NCBI GenBank assembly: GCA_963693285.1
Contig: OY848917.1
Location: forward strand, 10,974,192 to 11,038,191
Length of the DNA stretch: 64,000 bases
Origin: Xestospongia muta
Lineage: Eukaryota > Porifera > Demospongiae > Haplosclerida > Petrosiidae
Reading direction: 5' to 3'
The notes below the pieces were generated by a model that saw only the letters and a program-made list of their open reading frames with translations, did not search any database and had not been told where the DNA came from. Below are positions 49,632 to 62,649 of the stretch, in pieces; position 1 is the stretch's first letter, and each line of letters begins with the position of its first letter. A program made the position numbers and the translations under genes.

Positions 49632-52600
49632 TTTCTAATCTTTTTTAACTTTCAAAAAGCTCTAAACTCTTTATTTTATAGTTTTAACCTATTTAGACTA
49701 CTTTATTAGTATATTTAAGACAGATAAACTTACTAAACTCTTTAGATCAGCTTATTTAACCAGTTTTCACAGTTAATTTCTAATCTTTTTTAACTTTCAA
49801 AAAGCTCTAAACTCTTTATTTTAGAGTTTTAACCTATTTAGACTACTTTATTAGTATATTTAAGACAGATAAACTTACTAAACTCTTTAGATCAGCTTAT
49901 TTAACCAGTTTTCACAGTTAATTTCTAATCTTTTTTAACTTACAAAAAGCTTTAAAGACTTTATTTTAGTCTTTTAACCTATTTAGACAACTTTATTAGT
50001 ATATTTAAGACAGATAAACTTACTAAACTCTTTAGATCAGCTTATTTAACCAGTGTTCCCAGTTAAATTCTAATCTTTTTTTAATTTCAAAATGCCCTAA
50101 ACTCTTTATTTTAGAGTTTTAACCTATTTAGACTACTTTATTAGTATATTTAAGACAGATAAACTTACTAAACTCTTTAGATTAGCTTATTTTATCAGTT
50201 TTCACAGTTAATTTCTAATCTTTTTTAACTTTTAAAAAGCTCTAAACTCTTTATTTTAGAGTTTTAAACTATTTAGACTACTTTATTAGTATATTTAAGA
50301 CAGATAAACTTACTAAACTCTTTAGATCAGATTATTTAACCAGTTTTCACAGTTACATTCTAATCTTTTTAAACTTTCAAAGAGCTCTAAACTCTTTATT
50401 TTAGAGTTTTAACCTATTTAGACTACTTTATTAGTATATTTAAGACAGATAAACTTACTAAACTCTTTAGATCAGCTTATTTAACCAGTTTTCAAAGTTA
50501 ATTTCTAATCTTTTTTAAATTTCAAAAAACTCTAAACTCTTTATTTTAGTCTTTTAACCTATTTAGACTACTTTATTAGTATATTTAAGAGAGATAAACT
50601 TACTAAAGTCTTTAGATCAGCTTATTTAACCAGTTTTCACAGTTAATTTCTAATCTTTTTTAACTTTCAAAAGGCTGTAAACTCTTTAATTTAGAGTTTT
50701 AACCTATTTAGACTACTTTATTAGTATATTTAAGACAGATAAACTTACTAAACTCTTTAGATCAGCTTATTTAACCAGTTTTCACAGTTAATTTCTAATC
50801 CTTTTAAACTTTCAAAAAGCTCTAAACTCTTTATTTTAAAATTATATCCTATTTAGACGACTTTATTAGTATGTTTAAGACAGATAAACTTACTAAACTC
50901 TTTAGATCAGCTTATTTAACCAGTTTTCACAGTTAATTTCTAACTTTTTTAACTTTCAAAAGCTCTAAACTCTTTCTTTTACAGTTTTAACCTATTTAGA
51001 CTACTTTATTAGTATATTTAAGACCGATAAACTTACTAAACGCTTTAGATCACCTTATTTAACCAGTTTTCACAGTTAATTTCAAATCTTTTTTAACTTT
51101 CAAAAAGCTCTCACTCTTTCTTTTAGAGTTTTAACCTATTTAGACTACTTTATTACTTTATTTAAGACAGATAAACTTACTAAACTCTTTAGATCAGCTT
51201 ATTTAACTAGTTTTCACAGTTAATTTCTAATCTTTTTTCACTTTCAAAAAGCTCTAAACTCTTTATTTTAGTTTTTTAACCTATTTAGACTACTTTATTA
51301 GTATATTTAAGACAGATAAACTTACTAAACTCTTTAGATCAGCTTATTTAACCAGTTTTCACTGTTAATTTCTAATCTTTTTAACTCTAAAAAACATCTA
51401 AACACTTTATTTTAGTCTTTTAACCTATTTAGACTACTTTATTAGTATATTTAAGACAGATAAACTTACTAAACTCTTTAGATCAGCTTATTTAACCAGT
51501 TTTGACAGTTAAATTCTAATCTTTTTAACTTCCAAAAAGCTCTAAACTCTTTATTTTAAAGTTTTAAACTATTTAGAATACTTTATTAGTATATTTAAGA
51601 GAGATAAACTTACTAAACTCTTTAGATCAGCTTATTTAACCAGTTTTCACAGTTAATTTCTAATCATTTTAACTTTTAAAAAGCTCTAAACTCTTTATTT
51701 TAGAGTTTTAACCTATTAAGACAACTTTAATAGTGTATTTAAGAGAGATAAACTTACTAAACTCTTTAGATCAGCTTATTTAACCAGATTTCACAGTTAA
51801 TTTCTAATCTTTTTTAACTTTCAAACATCTCTAAACTCTTATTTTAAAGTTTTAAACTATTTAGACTACTTTATTAGTATATTTAAGACACATAAACTTA
51901 CTAAACTCTTTAGATCAGCTTATTTCACCAGTTTTCACAGTTAAATTCTAATCTTTTTTAACTTTCAAAAAGCTCTAAACTCTTTATTTTAAAGTTTTAA
52001 ACTATTTAGACCACTTTATTAGTATATTTAAGACAGATAAACTTACTAAACTCTTTAGATCAGCTTATTTAACCAGTTTTCACAGTTAATTTCTAATCAT
52101 TTTCAACTCAAAAAAAGATTTAAACACTTTATTTCAGTCTTTTAACCTCTTTAGACTACTTTATTAGTATATTTAAGACAGATAAACTTACTAAACTCTT
52201 TAGATCAGCTTATTTAACCAGTTTTCACAGTTAATTTCTAATATTTTTTAACTTTCAAAAAGCTCTAAACTCTTTATTTTAGAGTTTTAACCTATTTGGA
52301 CTAATTTCTTAGTATATTTAAGACAGATAAAGTTACTAAACTCTTTAGATTAGCTTATTTAACCAATTTTCACAGTTAATTTCTAATCTTTTTTAACTTT
52401 CAAAAACCTCTAAACTCTTTATTTTAGAGTTTTAAACTATTTAGACTACTTTATTAGTATATTTAAGACAGATAAACTTACTAAACTCTTTAGATCAGCT
52501 TTTTAACCAGTTTTAACAGTTAATTTCTAATCTTTTTTAACTTTCAAAAAGCTCTAAAATCTTTATTTTAGAGTTTTAACCTATTTAGACTACCTTATTA

Positions 52601-52659
52601 GTATATTTAAGACAGATAAAGTTACTAAACTCTTTAGATCAGCTTATTTAACCAGTTTT

Positions 52660-52970
52660 CACAGTTAAGTTGAAATCATTTTTAACTTTCAAAAAGCTTT
52701 AAACACTTTATTTTAGTCTTTTAACCTATTTAGACTACTTTATTAGTATATTTAAGAGAGATATAAACTTACTAAACTCTTTAGATCAGCTTATTTTGAC
52801 CAGTTTTCACAGTTAATTTCTAGTCTTTTTTAACTTACAAAAAGGTTTAAACACACTATTTTAGTCTTTTAAGCTATTTAGACTACTTTATTACTATATT
52901 TAAGACAGATAAACTTACTAAACTCTTTAGATCAGCTTATTTAACCAGTTTTCACAGTTAATTTCTAATC
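52660..52970 (+). repeat. Trimeric cassette, first clear copy in domain V
   Basis: A unit with TTAAGTTGAAATCATTTTT and a 2-bp insertion giving GAGAGATATAAAC is followed by TTATTTTGACCAG and a unit with CTAGTCTTTTTTAAC, CTTACAAAAAGGTTT, CACACTATTTTAG and TTATTACTATATTT. The same pair is at about 55.13-55.43, 56.58-56.88 and 58.32-58.62 kb. At 55.13, 56.58 and 58.32 kb it is followed by a unit with AACATCT and CTTTCTTAG; here the next unit is type A. A related pair at 53.10-53.34 kb lacks some of these markers. Confidence 0.8.
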
Positions 52971-53138
52971 TTTTTTAGCTTTCAAAAAGCTCTAAACTCT
53001 TTGTTTTAGAGTTTTAACCTATTTAGACTACTTTATTAGTATATTTAAGACAGATAAACTTACTAAAGTCTTTAGATCAGCTTATTTAACCAGTTTTCAC
53101 AGTTAATTTCAAATCATTTTTAACTTACAAAAAGCTTT

Positions 53139-53159
53139 AAACACTTTATTTTAGTGTTT
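53139..53159 (+). repeat. Variant dyad AAACACT / AGTGTTT
   Basis: Here the type B left arm AAACACT faces AGTGTTT rather than AGTCTTT, restoring a perfect 7-bp inverted repeat. The change is a single C-to-G substitution relative to type B. It is worth tabulating with other arm combinations but is not proof of selection. Confidence 0.65.
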
Positions 53160-55814
53160 TAACCTATTTAGACTACTTTATTAGTATATTTAAGAGAGAT
53201 ATAAACTCACTAAACTCTTTAGATCAGATTATTTAACTAGTTTTCACAGTTAATTTCTAATCTTTTTTAACTTTCAAGAAGGTTTAAACACTTTATTTTA
53301 GTCTTTTAACCTATTTAGACTCCTTTATTACTATATTTAAGACAGATAAACTTACTAAACTCTTTAAATCAGCTTTTTTAACCAGTTTCACAGTTAAATT
53401 CTAATCTTTTTTAACTTTCAAAAAGCTCTAAACTCTTATTTTAAAGTTTTAAACTATTTAGACTACTTTATTAGTATATTTAAGACAGATAAACTTACTA
53501 AACTCTTTAGATCAGCTAATTTAACCAGTTTTCACAGTTAATTTCTAATCTTTTTGAACTTTCAAAAAGCTCTAAACTCTTTATTTTAGAGTTTTAACCT
53601 ATTTAGACTACTTTATTAGTATATTTAAGACAGATAAACTTACTAAACTCTTTAGATCAGCTTATTTAACCAGTTCCACAGTTAATTTCTAATCTTTTTT
53701 AACTTAAAAAAGCTTTAAAGACTTTATTTTAGTCTTTTAACCTATTTAGACTACTTTATTAGTATATTTAAGACAGATAAACTTACTAAACTCTTTAGAT
53801 CATCTTATTTAACCAGTTTTCACAGTTAATTTCTAATCTTTTTAACTTTCAAAAAGGTCTAAACTCTTTATTTTAAAGTTTAAAACTATTTAGACTACTT
53901 TATGGGTATATTTAACACAGATAAACTTACTAAACTCTTTAGATCAGATTATTTAACCAGTTTTTACAGTTACATTCTAATCTTTTTAAACTTTCAAAGA
54001 GCTCTAAACTCTTTATTTTAGAGTTTTAACCTATTTAGACTACTTTATTAGTATATTTAAGACAGATAAACTTACTAAACTCTTTAGATCAGCTTATTTA
54101 ACCAGTTTTCACAGTTAATTTCTAATCTTTTTTAATTTAAAAAAAGCTTTAAACACTTTATTTTAGTCTTTTAACCTATTTAGACTACTTTATTAGTATA
54201 TTTAAAACAGATAAACTTACTAAACTCTTTAGATCAGCTTATTTAACCTGTTTTCACAGTTAATTTCTAATCTTTTTTAACTTTCAAAAAGCTCTAAACT
54301 CTTTATTTTAGACTTTTAATCTATTTTGACTACTTTATTAGTATATTTAAGACAGACAAACTTACTAAACTCTTTAGATCAGCTTATTTAACCAGTTTTC
54401 ACAGTTAATTTCTAATCTTTTTAACTTTCAAAAAGGTCTAAACTCTATATTTTAGAGTTTTAACCTATTTAGACTACTTTATTAGTATATTTAAGACAGA
54501 TAAACTTACTAAACTCTTTAGATCAGCTTATTTAACCAGTTTTCACAGTTAATTTCTAATCTTTTTCAACTTAAAAAAAGCTTTAAACACTTTATTTCAG
54601 TCTTTTAACCTCTTTAGACTACTTTATTAGTATATTTAAGACAGATAAACTTACTAAACTCTTTAGATCAGCTTATTTAACCAGTTTTCACAGTAATTTG
54701 TAATCTTTTTTCACTTTCAAAAACATCTTAACTCTTTATTTTAGTGTTTTAACCTATTTAGACTACTTTCTTAGTATATTTAATACCGATAAACTTACTA
54801 AACTCTTTAGATCAGCTTATTTAACCAGTTTTCACTGTTAATTTCTAATCTTTTTTATCTTTCAAAAACCTCTAAACTCTTTATTTTAGAGTTTTAAACT
54901 ATTTAGACTACTTTATTAGTATATTTAAGACAGATAAACTTACTAAACTCTTTAGATCAGCTTATTTAACCAGTTTTCACAGTTAATTTCTAATCTTTTT
55001 TAACTTTCAAAAAGCTCTAAACTCTTTATTTTAGAGTTTTAACCTATTTAGACTACCTTATTAGTATATTTAAGACAGAGAAAGTTACTAAACTCTTTAG
55101 ATCAGCTTATTTAACCAGTTTTCACAGTTAAGTTGAAATCATTTTTAACTTTCAAAAAGCTTTAAACACTTTACTTTAGTCTTTTAACCTATTTAGACTA
55201 CTTTATTAGTATATTTAAGAGAGATATAAACTTACTAAACTCTTTAGATCAGCTTATTTTGACCAGATTTCACAGTTAATTTCTAGTCTTTTTTAACTTT
55301 CAAAAAGGATTTAACACACTATTTTAGTCTTTTAAGCTATTTAGACTACTTTATTACTATATTTAAGACAGATAAACTTACTAAACTCTTTAGATCAGCT
55401 TATTTAACCAGTTTTCACAGTTAATTTCTAATCTTTTTTCACTTTCAAAAACATCTTAACTCTTTATTTTAGTCTTTTAACCTATTTAGACTACTTTCTT
55501 AGTATATTTAAGACAGATAAACTTACTAAACTCTTTAGATCAGCTTATTTAACCAGTTTTCACAGTTAATTTCTAATCTTTTTAACTTTCAAAAAGCTCT
55601 AAACTCTTTATTTTAGAGTTTTAAACTATTTAGACTACTTTATTAGTATATTTAAGACAGATAAACTTACTAAACTCTTTAGATCAGCTTATTTAACCAG
55701 TTTTAACAGTTAATTTCTAATCTTTTTTAACTTTCAAAAACCTCTAAACTCTTTATTTTAGAGTTTTAAACTATTTAGACTACTTTATTAGTATATTTAA
55801 GACAGATAAACTTA

Positions 55815-57557
55815 CTAAACTCTTTAGATCAGCTTATTTAACCAGTTTTCACAGTTAATTTCTAATTTTTTTCACTTTCAAAAACATCTTAACTCTTTAT
55901 TTTAGTCTTTTAACCTATTTAGACTACTTTCTTAGTATATTTAAGACAGATAAACTTACTAAACTCTTTAGATCAGCTTATTTAACCAGTTTTCACAGTT
56001 AATTTCTAATCTTTTTTAACTTTCAAAAACCTGTAAACTCTTTATTTTAGAGTTTTAAACTATTTAGACTACTTTATTAGTATATTTAAGACAGACAAAC
56101 TTACTAAACTCTTTAGATCAACTTATTTAACCAGTTTTAACAGTTAATTTCTAATCTTTTTTAACTTTCAAAAAGCTCTAAACTCTTTATTTTAGAGTTT
56201 TAACCTATTTAGACTACCTTATTAGTATATTTAAGACAGATAAAGTTACTAAACTCTTTAGATCAGCTTATTTAACCAGTTTTCACAGTTAAGTTGAAAT
56301 AATTTTTAACTTTCAAAAAGCTTTAAACACTTTATTTTAGTCTTTTAACCTATTTAGACTACTTTATTAGTATATTTAAGAGAGATATAACCTTACTAAA
56401 CTCTTTAGATCAGCTTATTTAACCAGTTTTCACAGTTAATTTCTAATCTTTTTTCAATTTCAAAAACATCTTAACTCTTTATTTTAGTCTTTTAACCTAT
56501 TTAGAGCACTTTCTTAGTATATTTAAGACAGATAAACTTACTAAACTCTTTAGATCAGCTTATTTAACCAGTTTTCACAGTTAAGTTGAAATCATTTTTA
56601 ACTTTCAAAAAGCTTTAAACACTTTATTTTAGTCTTTTAACCTATTTAGACTACTTTATTAGTATATTTAAGAGAGATATAAACTTACTAAACTCTTTAG
56701 ATCAGCTTATTTTGACCAGTTTTCACAGTTAATTTCTAGTCTTTTTTAACTTACAAAAAGGTTTAAACACACTATTTTAGTCTTTTAAGCTATTTAGACT
56801 ACTTTATTACTATATTTAAGACAGATAAACTTACTAAACTCTTTAGATCAGCTTATTTAACCAGTTTTCACAGTTAATTTCTTATCTTTTTTCACTTTCA
56901 AAAACATCTTAACTCTTTATTTTAGTCTTTTAACCTATTTAGACTACTTTCTTAGTATATTTAAGACAGATAAACTTACTAAACTCTTTAGATCAGCTTA
57001 TTTAACCAGTTTTCACAGTTAATTTCTAATCTTTTTTAACTTTCAAAAACCTCTAAACTCTTTATTTTAGAGTTTTAAACTATTTAGACTACTTTATTAG
57101 TATATTTAAGACAGATAAACTTACTAAACTCTTTAGATCAGCTTATTTAACCAGTTTTAACAGTTAATTTCTAATCTTTTTTATCTTTCAAAAACCTCTA
57201 AACTCTTTATTTTAGAGTTTTAAACTATTTAGACGACTTTATTAGTATATTTAAGACAGATAAACTTACTAAACTCTTTAGATCAGCTTATTTAACCACT
57301 TTTAACAGTTAATTTCTAATCTTTTTTAAGTTTCAAAAACCTCTAAACTCTTTATTTTAGAGTTTTAAACTATTTAGACTACTTTATTAGTATATTTAAG
57401 ACAGATAAACTTACTAAACTCTTTAGATCAGCTTATTTAACCAGTTTTCACAGTTAATTTCTAATCTTTTTTAACTTTCGAAAAGGTCTAAACTCTTTAT
57501 TTTAAAGTTTTAAACGATTTAGACTACTTTATTGGTATATTTAACACAGATGAACTT
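55815..57557 (+). repeat. 1,744-bp twelve-monomer block, copy 1
   Basis: Offsets of 1,744 bp hold for TCTAATTTTTTTCAC at 55,861/57,605, ACCTGTAAACTC at 56,029/57,773, GAAATAATTTTTAAC at 56,296/58,040 and TTTAGAGCACTTTC at 56,500/58,244. The block ends in a distinctive unit with TTTCGAAAAGG, AAAGTTTTAAACG, TTATTGG and CACAGATGAAC. Borders are uncertain by about 50 bp because they fall in conserved sequence. Confidence 0.87.
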
Positions 57558-59300
57558 ACTAAACTCTTTAGATCAGCTTATTTAACCAGTTTTCACAGTT
57601 AATTTCTAATTTTTTTCACTTTCAAAAACATCTTAACTCTTTATTTTAGTCTTTTAACCTATTTAGACTACTTTCTTAGTATATTTAAGACAGATAAACT
57701 TACTAAACTCTTTAGATCAGCTTATTTAACCAGTTTTCACAGTTAATTTCTAATCTTTTTTAACTTTCAAAAACCTGTAAACTCTTTATTTTAGAGTTTT
57801 AAACTATTTAGACTACTTTATTAGTATATTTAAGACAGACAAACTTACTAAACTCTTTAGATCAACTTATTTAACCAGTTTTAACAGTTAATTTCTAATC
57901 TTTTTTAACTTTCAAAAAGCTCTAAACTCTTTATTTTAGAGTTTTAACCTATTTAGACTACCTTATTAGTATATTTAAGACAGATAAAGTTACTAAACTC
58001 TTTAGATCAGCTTATTTAACCAGTTTTCACAGTTAAGTTGAAATAATTTTTAACTTTCAAAAAGCTTTAAACACTTTATTTTAGTCTTTTAACCTATTTA
58101 GACTACTTTATTAGTATATTTAAGAGAGATATAACCTTACTAAACTCTTTAGATCAGCTTATTTAACCAGTTTTCACAGTTAATTTCTAATCTTTTTTCA
58201 ATTTCAAAAACATCTTAACTCTTTATTTTAGTCTTTTAACCTATTTAGAGCACTTTCTTAGTATATTTAAGACAGATAAACTTACTAAACTCTTTAGATC
58301 AGCTTATTTAACCAGTTTCACAGTTAAGTTGAAATCATTTTTAACTTTCAAAAAGCTTTAAACACTTTATTTTAGTCTTTTAACCTATTTAGACTACTTT
58401 ATTAGTATATTTAAGAGAGATATAAACTTACTAAACTCTTTAGATCAGCTTATTTTGACCAGTTTTCACAGTTAATTTCTAGTCTTTTTTAACTTACAAA
58501 AAGGTTTAAACACACTATTTTAGTCTTTTAAGCTATTTAGACTACTTTATTACTATATTTAAGACAGATAAACTTACTAAACTCTTTAGATCAGCTTATT
58601 TAACCAGTTTTCACAGTTAATTTCTTATCTTTTTTCACTTTCAAAAACATCTAAACTCTTTATTTTAGTCTTTTAACCTATTTAGACTACTTTCTTAGTA
58701 TATTTAAGACAGATAAACTTACTAAACTCTTTAGATCAGCTTATTTAACCAGTTTTCACAGTTAATTTCTAATCTTTTTTAACTTTCAAAAACCTCTAAA
58801 CTCTTTATTTTAGAGTTTTAAACTATTTAGACTACTTTATTAGTATATTTAAGACAGATAAACTTACTAAACTCTTTAGATCAGCTTATTTAACCAGTTT
58901 TAACAGTTAATTTCTAATCTTTTTTATCTTTCAAAAACCTCTAAACTCTTTATTTTAGAGTTTTAAACTATTTAGACGACTTTATTAGTATATTTAAGAC
59001 AGATAAACTTACTAAACTCTTTAGATCAGCTTATTTAACCACTTTTAACAGTTAATTTCTAATCTTTTTTAAGTTTCAAAAACCTCTAAACTCTTTATTT
59101 TAGAGTTTTAAACTATTTAGACTACTTTATTAGTATATTTAAGACAGATAAACTTACTAAACTCTTTAGATCAGCTTATTTAACCAGTTTTCACAGTTAA
59201 ATTCTAATCTTTTTTAACTTTCGAAAAGGTCTAAACTCTTTATTTTAAAGTTTTAAACGATTTAGACTACTTTATTGGTATATTTAACACAGATGAACTT
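57558..59300 (+). repeat. 1,744-bp twelve-monomer block, copy 2
   Basis: This is the tandem partner of the preceding block. Differences I saw are a missing T in CCAGTTTCAC near 58,316 (offset then 1,743), ACATCTAAACTC for ACATCTTAACTC near 58,650, TTAAATTC for TTAATTTC near 59,200, and CTTACTTAAC at the right end. The duplication is young but older than the 16-mer at 9-13.6 kb. Confidence 0.87.
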
Positions 59301-60039
59301 ACTTAACTCTTTAGATCAGCTTATTTAACCAGTTTTCACAGTTAATTTCTAATCTTTTTTAACTTACAAAAAGCTTTAAACACTTTGTTTCAGTCTTTCA
59401 ACATACTTCGACTACTTTATTAGTATATTTAAGACAGATAAAATTACTAAACTCTTTAGATCAGGTTATTTAACCAGTATTCACAGTTAATTTCTAATCT
59501 TTTTTAACTTTCAAAAAGCTCTAAACTCTTTACTTTAGAGTTTTAAGCTATTTAGGCTACTTTATTAGTATATTTAAGACAGATAAACTTACTAAACTCT
59601 TTAAATCAGCTTATTTAACCAGTTTTCACAGTTAATTTCTAATCTTTTTTAACTTTCAAAAAGCTCTAAACTCTTTATTTTAGAGTTTTAACCTATTTAG
59701 ACTACTTTATTAGTATATTTAAGACAGATAAACTTACTAAACTCTTTAGATCAGCTTATTTAACCAGTTTTCACAGTTAATTTCTAATCTTTTTTAACTT
59801 ACAAAAAGCTTTAAACACTTTATTTTAGTCTTTTAGCCTATTTAGACTACTTTATTAGTATATTTAAAACAGATAAACTTACTAAACTCTTTAGATCAGC
59901 TTATTTAACCCGTTTTCACAGTTAAATTCTAATCTTTTTAAGTTTCAAAAAGCTCTAAACTCTTTATTTTAAAGTTTTAAACTATTTAGACTACTTTATT
60001 AGTATATTTAAGACAGATAAACTTACTAAACTCTTTAGA

Positions 60040-61970
60040 TCGGCTTACTTAACCAGTTTTCACAGTTAATTTCTAATCTTTTTTAACTTTCAAAAAGCTC
60101 TAAACTCTTTATTTTAAAGTTTTAAACGATTTAGACTACTTTATTAGTATATTTAAGACAGATAAACTTACTAAACTCTTTAGATCAGCTAATTTAACCA
60201 GTTTTCACAGTTAATTTCTAATCTTTTTTAACTTACAAAAAGCTCTAAACTCTTTATTTTAGAGTTTTAACCTATTTAGACTACTTTATTAGTATATTTA
60301 AGACAGATAAACTTACTAAACTCTTTAGATCAGCTTATTTAACCAGTTTTCACAGTTAATTTCTAATCTTTTTTAACTTTCAAAAAGCTCTAAACTCTTT
60401 ATTTTAGAGTTTTAAGCTATTTAGACTACTTTATTAGTATATTTAAGACAGATAAACTTACTAAACTCTTTAGATTAGCTTATTCAACCAGTTTTCACAG
60501 TTAATTTCTAATCTTTTTTAACTTTCAAAAAGCTCTCAACTCTTTATTTTAGAGTTTTAACCTATTTAGACTACTTTATTAGTATATTTAAGACAGATAA
60601 ACTTACTAAACTCTTTAGATCAGCTTATTTAACCAGTTTTCACAGTTAATTTCTAATCTTTTTTAACTTACAAAAAGCTTTAAACACTTTATTTTAGTCT
60701 TTTAGCCTATTTAGACTACTTTATTAGTATATTTAAAACAGATAAACTTACTAAACTCTTTAGATCAGCTTATTTAACCAGTTTTTACTGTTAAATTCTA
60801 ATCTTTTTTAAGTTTCAGAAAGCTCTAAACTCTTTATTTTAAAGTTTTAAACTATTTAGACTACTTTATTAGTATATTTAAGACAGATAAACTTATTAAC
60901 TCTTTAGATCGGCTTATTTAACAAGTTTTCACAGTTAATTTCTAATCTTTTTTAACTTTCAAAAAGCTCTAAACTCTTTATTTTAAAGTTTTAAACGATT
61001 TAGACTACTTTATTAGTATATTTAAGACAGATAAACTTACTAAACTCTTTAGATCAGCTTATTTAACCAGTTTTCACAGTTAATTTCTAATCTTTTTTAA
61101 CTTTCAAAAAGCTCTAAACTCTTTATTTTAGAGTTTTAACCTATTTAGACTACTTTATTAGTATATTTAAGACAGATAAACTTACTAAACTCTTTAGATC
61201 AGCTTATTTAACCAGTTTTCACCGTTAATTTCTAATCTTTTTTAACTTTCAAAAAGCTCTAAACTCTTTATTTTAGAGTTTTAAGCTATTTAGACTACTT
61301 TATTAGTATATTTAAGACAGATAAACTTACTAAACTCTTTAGATTAGCTTATTTAACCAGTTTTCACAGTTAATTTCTAATCTTTTTTAACTTTCAAAAA
61401 GCTCTAAACTCTTTATTTTAAAGTTTTAAACTATTTAGTCTACTTTATTAGTATATTTAAGACAGATAAACTTACTAAACTCTTTAGATCAGCTAATTTA
61501 ACCAGTTTTCACCGTTAATTTCTAATCTTTTTTAACTTTCAAAAAGCTCTAAACTCTTTATTTTAGAGTTTTAACCTATTTAGACTACTTTATTAGTATA
61601 TTTAAGACAGGTAATCTTACTAAACTCTTTAGATCAGCTTATTTAACCAGTTTTCACAGTTAATTTCTAATCTTTTTTAAATTACAAAAAGCTTTAAACA
61701 CTTTATTTTAGTCTTTTAACCTACTTCGACTACTTTATTAGTATATTTAACACATATAAACTTACTAAACTCTTTAGATCAGCGGATTTAACCTGTTTTC
61801 ACAGTTAATTTCTAATCTCTTTTAACTTTCAAAAAGCTCTAAACTCTTTATTTTAGTGTTTTAAGCTATTTAGACTACTTTATTAGTATATTTATGACAG
61901 ATAAACTTACTAAACTCTATAAATCAGCTTATTTAACCAGTTTCCACAGTTAATTTCTAATCTTTTTTAA
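60040..61970 (+). repeat. Segment duplicated at the right end, left copy
   Basis: The first part matches 2,609 bp to the right (CGGCTTACTT at 60,041/62,650, TTAAACGAT at 60,122/62,731), the middle 2,464 bp to the right (AGCTCTCAAC at 60,531/62,995, GTTTTTACTG at 60,781/63,245), and the last part 2,029 bp to the right (CAGGTAATC at 61,608/63,637, AGCGGATTT at 61,781/63,810). The offsets are 18, 17 and 14 monomers, each minus 1, so the right copy has lost one unit and then about three more. Confidence 0.83.
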
Positions 61971-62649
61971 CTTTCAAAAAGCTCTAAACTCTTTATTTTA
62001 GAGTTTTAACCTATTTAGACTACTTTATTAGTATATTTAATACATATAAACTTACTAAACTCTTTAGATCGGCTTATTTAACCAGTTTTCACAGTTAATT
62101 TCTAATCTTTTTTAACTTTCAAAAAGCTCTAAACTCTTAATTTTAAAGTTTTAAACTATTTAGTCTACTTTATTAGTATATTTAAGACAGATAAACTTAC
62201 TAAACTCTTTAGATCAGCTAATTTAACCAGTCTTCACAGTTAATTTCTAATCTTTTTTAACTTTCAAAGAGCTCTAAACTCTTTATTTTAGAGTTTTAAC
62301 CTATTTAGACTACTTTATTAGTATATTTAAGACAGATAAACTTACTAAACTCTTTAGATCAGCTTATTTAACCAGTTTTCACAGTTAATTTCTAATCTTT
62401 TTTGACTTACAAAAAGCTTTAAACATTTTGTTTTAGTCTTTTAACCTACTTCGACTACTTTATTAGTATATTTAAGACAGATAAACTTACTAAACTCTTT
62501 AGATGAGCTTATTTAACCAGTTTTCACAGTTAATTTCTAATCTTTTTTAACTTTCAAAAAGCTCTAAACTCTTTATTTTAAAGTTTTAAACTATTTAGAC
62601 TACTTTATTAGTATATTTAAGACAGATAAACTTACTAAACTCTTTAGAT

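Larger units (their letters stand above)
49190..50165 (+). repeat. 725-bp spaced variant pair flanking consensus units
   Basis: Two special neighbouring monomers (CTTACAAAAAGCTTT with AAAGACT and AGACAACTTTATT, then CCAGTGTTCCCAG with TTTTTTTAATTT and AATGC) occur at about 49,210 and again 725 bp later. The units between them are nearly identical to the consensus. A five-unit duplication is the simplest explanation. Confidence 0.8.
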
